Below, piece after piece: positions 61,865 to 64,000 of a DNA stretch of 64,000 nt. The notes under the pieces are model-generated. The model made no database searches. It saw nothing but the letters and a program-made list of their open reading frames with translations, and was not told where the DNA came from. Source of the stretch: Collinsella aerofaciens (lineage in GTDB: Bacteria; Actinomycetota; Coriobacteriia; Coriobacteriales; Coriobacteriaceae); NCBI RefSeq assembly GCF_015561195.1, contig NZ_JADMSU010000001.1, forward strand, positions 248,001 through 312,000, written 5' to 3'. Both the position numbers and the translations under genes were made by a program. Numbering within the stretch: the first letter of the stretch is position 1; every line of letters starts with the position of its first letter.

Positions 61865-62800
61865 GTGAACATCCTGGTTTTGCTGCCCGTCAACGACCGC
61901 CATCGCGCAATTCTTGAGTCGAGCGCTCCGGGCGAAGATTTTATCTACACGAGCTCCGACGCCATCACGCGTGAACAGGTCGCCGATGCCGACGTAATCT
62001 TGGGCAACATAGACCCTGCCCTGCTTACCGCGTGCGAGCACCTCCAGCTGTTGCAACTGCAGACCGCGGGCTATGACGATTACTTGGCCGCCGGCACCGT
62101 GCCAGCCGACGCTAAACTTTCCTGCTCGGTGGGCGCCTACGGCCAGGCCGTGAGCGAGCACATGTTTGCCATGGTCCTTTCCATGATGAAGCGCCTGCCC
62201 GGCTATCACGACTTGCAGCGCGAGCATCGCTGGGAGGATTTGGGGCCGGTCACCTCGCTCAAAAACGCCAATGTGCTGGTGCTGGGCGCGGGCGATATCG
62301 GCGGCCACTTCGCCACGCTCTGCCGCAGCATGGGTGCACACGTCCGCGGCATCAAGCGCCATCCGCTCGTCTACCCCATCGTGTTTGAGGACATGGACGG
62401 CATGGACGCCCTGCCCGAGCGCCTGGCCGAGGCCGACGTCGTCGCATCCTTTATGCCCAGCACACCCGAGACCCGCGGCCTGGCGAACGCCGAGTTCTTC
62501 GCCGCGATGAAGCCGGGCGCCTTCTTTGCCAACGGCGGCCGCGGCGATCTTGTGGTCACCGATGACTTGGTTGCCGCTCTGGAGTCGGGACATCTCGCCG
62601 GCGCCGCGGTCGACGTCACCGACCCCGAGCCGCTGCCTGCGACAAGCCCGCTGTGGGATGCGCCCAACATGCTCATCACGCCGCACGTCTCGGGCTGGTT
62701 CCACTTGGCCGCCACGCTCAATAACGTCGTCGACATCGCTGCGGAGAACCTGCGTCACCTACAGGCCGGCGAAACTTTACGTTGTTGGATCGAGCACTGA
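61865..62800 (+). CDS. D-isomer-specific 2-hydroxyacid dehydrogenase
   Basis: 311 residues. NAD-binding motif VLVLGAGDIGGHFATLCRSMGAHVRGIKR; catalytic Arg in NGGRGDLV, Glu in VTDPEPLP and His in ITPHVSGW. Reduces a 2-oxo acid to a D-2-hydroxy acid; relatives include glyoxylate/hydroxypyruvate reductases. The start is GTG 61865, preceded by AAAGGA. It follows map in the same direction, but a terminator separates them. Confidence 0.92.
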   Translation: MNILVLLPVNDRHRAILESSAPGEDFIYTSSDAITREQVADADVILGNIDPALLTACEHLQLLQLQTAGYDDYLAAGTVPADAKLSCSVGAYGQAVSEHMFAMVLSMMKRLPGYHDLQREHRWEDLGPVTSLKNANVLVLGAGDIGGHFATLCRSMGAHVRGIKRHPLVYPIVFEDMDGMDALPERLAEADVVASFMPSTPETRGLANAEFFAAMKPGAFFANGGRGDLVVTDDLVAALESGHLAGAAVDVTDPEPLPATSPLWDAPNMLITPHVSGWFHLAATLNNVVDIAAENLRHLQAGETLRCWIEH

Positions 62801-62803
62801 TTT

Positions 62804-62831
62804 GTTCCGGCGTTTTACCAAACGCCGGAAC
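62804..62831 (+). terminator. hairpin after the dehydrogenase gene
   Basis: GTTCCGGCGTTT and AAACGCCGGAAC pair perfectly, loop TACC. No T tract follows. Confidence 0.6.
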
Positions 62832-62844
62832 TGCTCGACGCTGC

Positions 62845-62943
62845 GAGCCCGTCTGGACGGCAATCTGCCTTTCAACTTCGGCGGCATGACCAGAAAGTCA
62901 ATGCCGCCTTGTTTCAAGGCACCTTGCTCGCCCAGACGGGCTC
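62845..62943. repeat. long nested hairpin
   Basis: GAGCCCGTCTGG (62845-62856) and CCAGACGGGCTC (62932-62943) form the base; GGCGGCAT (62880-62887) and ATGCCGCC (62901-62908) form the tip; the middle pairs imperfectly (TGCCTTTCAA with TTTCAAGGCA). Gene-free. Confidence 0.75.
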
Positions 62944-63061
62944 TCGCTGACTTTTGTTCTACCTGCGGGGTCTGGCTGGCGCGTGCTCAGCCTGTGGGAT
63001 CTGCCTGATGTTGGCTCTGCCTATGGGCTCTCGCTGACTTTTATTCGACCTGCGGGATCTT
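62938..63061. repeat. 88-bp-spaced direct repeat
   Basis: GGGCTCTCGCTGACTTTT plus the following ACCTGCGGG(G/A)TCT occurs at 62938-62973 and again at 63026-63061 with three differences over 36 bp. The first overlaps the base of the nested hairpin. The gap also contains further GGCT/TGCCTG words. No gene is seen in 62801-63068. Confidence 0.7.
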
Positions 63062-63068
63062 CAAATCG

Positions 63069-63560
63069 CTAGAGCGTTGCTAAGTAATTTTTTGCGTCTT
63101 CTACACTCATTGCTGCGATGGGCGCATGCGAACAGAGCTTGATATCGTTGGTGACCAGGAGATCCGCTTGAGCACGTATCGCTGCCGCAATGATTAAATC
63201 GTCTTCGTAATCGCTATGGAGCTCACGCTGCCTGCTCGCCATCCATATGTCACTCAGGTCGCAGGGTACCGGCGTGGCAAGTTGCGACAACACGTCGAGG
63301 CAATCCCATGCAAGTGATGTCGACGCCACGGCGGCATCTTGGGACAGCGAGCCATGCTCGCGCCGATACCATGCCTTATGTTCGCTTGAAATCAAATAAA
63401 ACAGGTCTTTGGACGATGTCGCCGCATACAGCAAATCCACCTGCGCCGTGCATGCATCGCGTAAAAACTCAATCGTCACCGAACGACCACGTCGTGAGGG
63501 AATGAAGTAATCGAGCCACACGTTGGTGTCAACCAAGATGCGCTTTGGGGCCTCACTCAT
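63069..63560 (-). CDS. PIN-domain toxin (VapC-like)
   Basis: 163 residues. Acidic PIN residues: ILVDTNVWLDYF (first Asp), DLFYL, HSDYEDDLIIAAAIRAQADLLVTND (later Asp/Glu). PIN toxins cleave RNA. ATG 63560 overlaps the antitoxin stop by eight bases, which is typical of coupled toxin-antitoxin pairs. Length is above the usual 130 for VapC; the extra segment is near residues 60-110. Confidence 0.88.
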   Translation of the reverse strand: MSEAPKRILVDTNVWLDYFIPSRRGRSVTIEFLRDACTAQVDLLYAATSSKDLFYLISSEHKAWYRREHGSLSQDAAVASTSLAWDCLDVLSQLATPVPCDLSDIWMASRQRELHSDYEDDLIIAAAIRAQADLLVTNDIKLCSHAPIAAMSVEDAKNYLATL

Positions 63561-63933
63561 AGAGCCAGCTCATCTCTTCGCCATAGCGCTCCGCATAGGC
63601 ATTCCGTTTGAGCTCTTCGTCGTCCGATGGCTGAGCCTTGACCATATCGATTCCCGAATCACGGCAAGCGGCAGCGAACAGCTTCGACCCCTGATCCATA
63701 AGCTCGAGCTTACGTTTGGCGGCCTTTTCGTGCTCGCGCTGTTCCGCCCGGGCACGACTGGGCAGCAGGATATCCTCGAGCGCACCGGGGCGATCGGCCA
63801 GCGACGCCGCAAGCTGCCAGAGCGCTCGCACCGCTTGGCTCGGCGTCATACCGGCCTTGGAGAGAGCGGCGTCCCCACTCCTTTTAAGATCGGCATCGAG
63901 ACGTACGTTGATCTGAGCGGCTGTTGTGGTCAT
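63553..63933 (-). CDS. RelB/DinJ-family antitoxin
   Basis: 126 residues. N-terminal ribbon-helix-helix: AQINVRLDADLKRSGDAALSKAGMTPSQAVRALWQLAA, the RelB/DinJ form. The C-terminal 60 residues are charged and helical, to wrap the toxin. ATG 63933 follows AAGGAGG. It pairs with a PIN toxin instead of the RelE/YafQ-type toxin more usual for DinJ proteins. Binds its own promoter, by family. Confidence 0.9.
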   Translation of the reverse strand: MTTTAAQINVRLDADLKRSGDAALSKAGMTPSQAVRALWQLAASLADRPGALEDILLPSRARAEQREHEKAAKRKLELMDQGSKLFAAACRDSGIDMVKAQPSDDEELKRNAYAERYGEEMSWLYE

Positions 63934-63956
63934 GACCCCTCCTTAATACTTCAAAA

Positions 63957-63987
63957 CTATCATAAAACTCTATGGTAGATACGTAAA
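63957..63987 (-). promoter_or_regulatory. toxin-antitoxin promoter with operator
   Basis: Minus strand: TTTACG (63982-63987), 17-bp spacer, TATGAT (63959-63964). CTATCATA-N6-TATGGTAG (63957-63978), one mismatch, overlaps the -10 and spacer, where autorepression by the antitoxin would act. Confidence 0.75.
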
Positions 63988-64000
63988 GCATGTATAGCAT

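Overview
The window looks like chromosomal DNA of a Collinsella-type Coriobacteriia (Actinomycetota). GC is high, genes are dense with strong Shine-Dalgarno sites, and there are Asp23/DUF2273/AmaP, YitT and DUF6020 genes and a very large 2-hydroxyacyl-CoA dehydratase activase. The genus call is an inference from overall resemblance; no marker such as rRNA is present. I see no tRNA, rRNA, CRISPR array, insertion sequence or prophage.

Layout. 1-5.2 kb (minus): arginine operon argC-argJ-argB-argD with tandem ARG boxes upstream and a strong terminator inside the operon. 5.2-9.7 kb (minus): an FMN riboswitch leads an operon of a RibU-like S component, a fused two-ATPase EcfA, EcfT and two FMN-binding PPOX-fold proteins, so uptake and flavin-binding products sit under one sensor. 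10-12.1 kb: groES-groEL. 12.6-15.9 kb: divergent amidohydrolase and M20 peptidase. 16-18.7 kb: DUF2752 and two zinc-ribbon membrane proteins. 18.9-22.5 kb: YitT, an Asp23 envelope cluster and YebC. 22.7-27.8 kb: DUF6020, lgt, nfu, dCMP deaminase, coaX. 28-31.6 kb: OPT transporter, DUF389 protein, a small secreted or anchored protein.

31.9-38.6 kb: a 3-hydroxyacyl-CoA dehydrogenase, then a TetR gene directly followed by a 1593-residue activase/dehydratase fusion. 38.8 kb holds an unlisted 41-residue hydrophobic and basic peptide gene resembling type I toxins. 39.4-42.4 kb: HAD phosphatase, MFS exporter and its TetR regulator with two matching operators. 42.5-46 kb: amt-glnB (the PII lacks Tyr51), a CmpB-family membrane protein and an HD protein. 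46.3-48 kb: a DXS-like synthase. 48.2-52.6 kb: a polar amino-acid ABC importer and a class-I amidotransferase-like hydrolase.

52.7-56.2 kb is AT-richer and probably acquired: a drug or peptide ABC exporter beside a DUF2975/XRE pair, the two promoters sharing a 34-bp operator of the form TATCG-N24-CGATA. 56.4-58.7 kb: Hpt protein and a degenerate-GGDEF/REC/HD-GYP protein. 58.9-62.8 kb: alpha/beta hydrolase, radical SAM protein, SEC-C methionine aminopeptidase, 2-hydroxyacid dehydrogenase. 63-64 kb: a RelB/DinJ-PIN toxin-antitoxin pair.

The most unusual non-coding signal is a set of dispersed intergenic hairpins: nine copies with a CCTGTCCC-like centre and different but self-complementary arms, often touching stop codons; two copies of an AGTTGCGGTG element; and four 100-200 bp nested hairpins.
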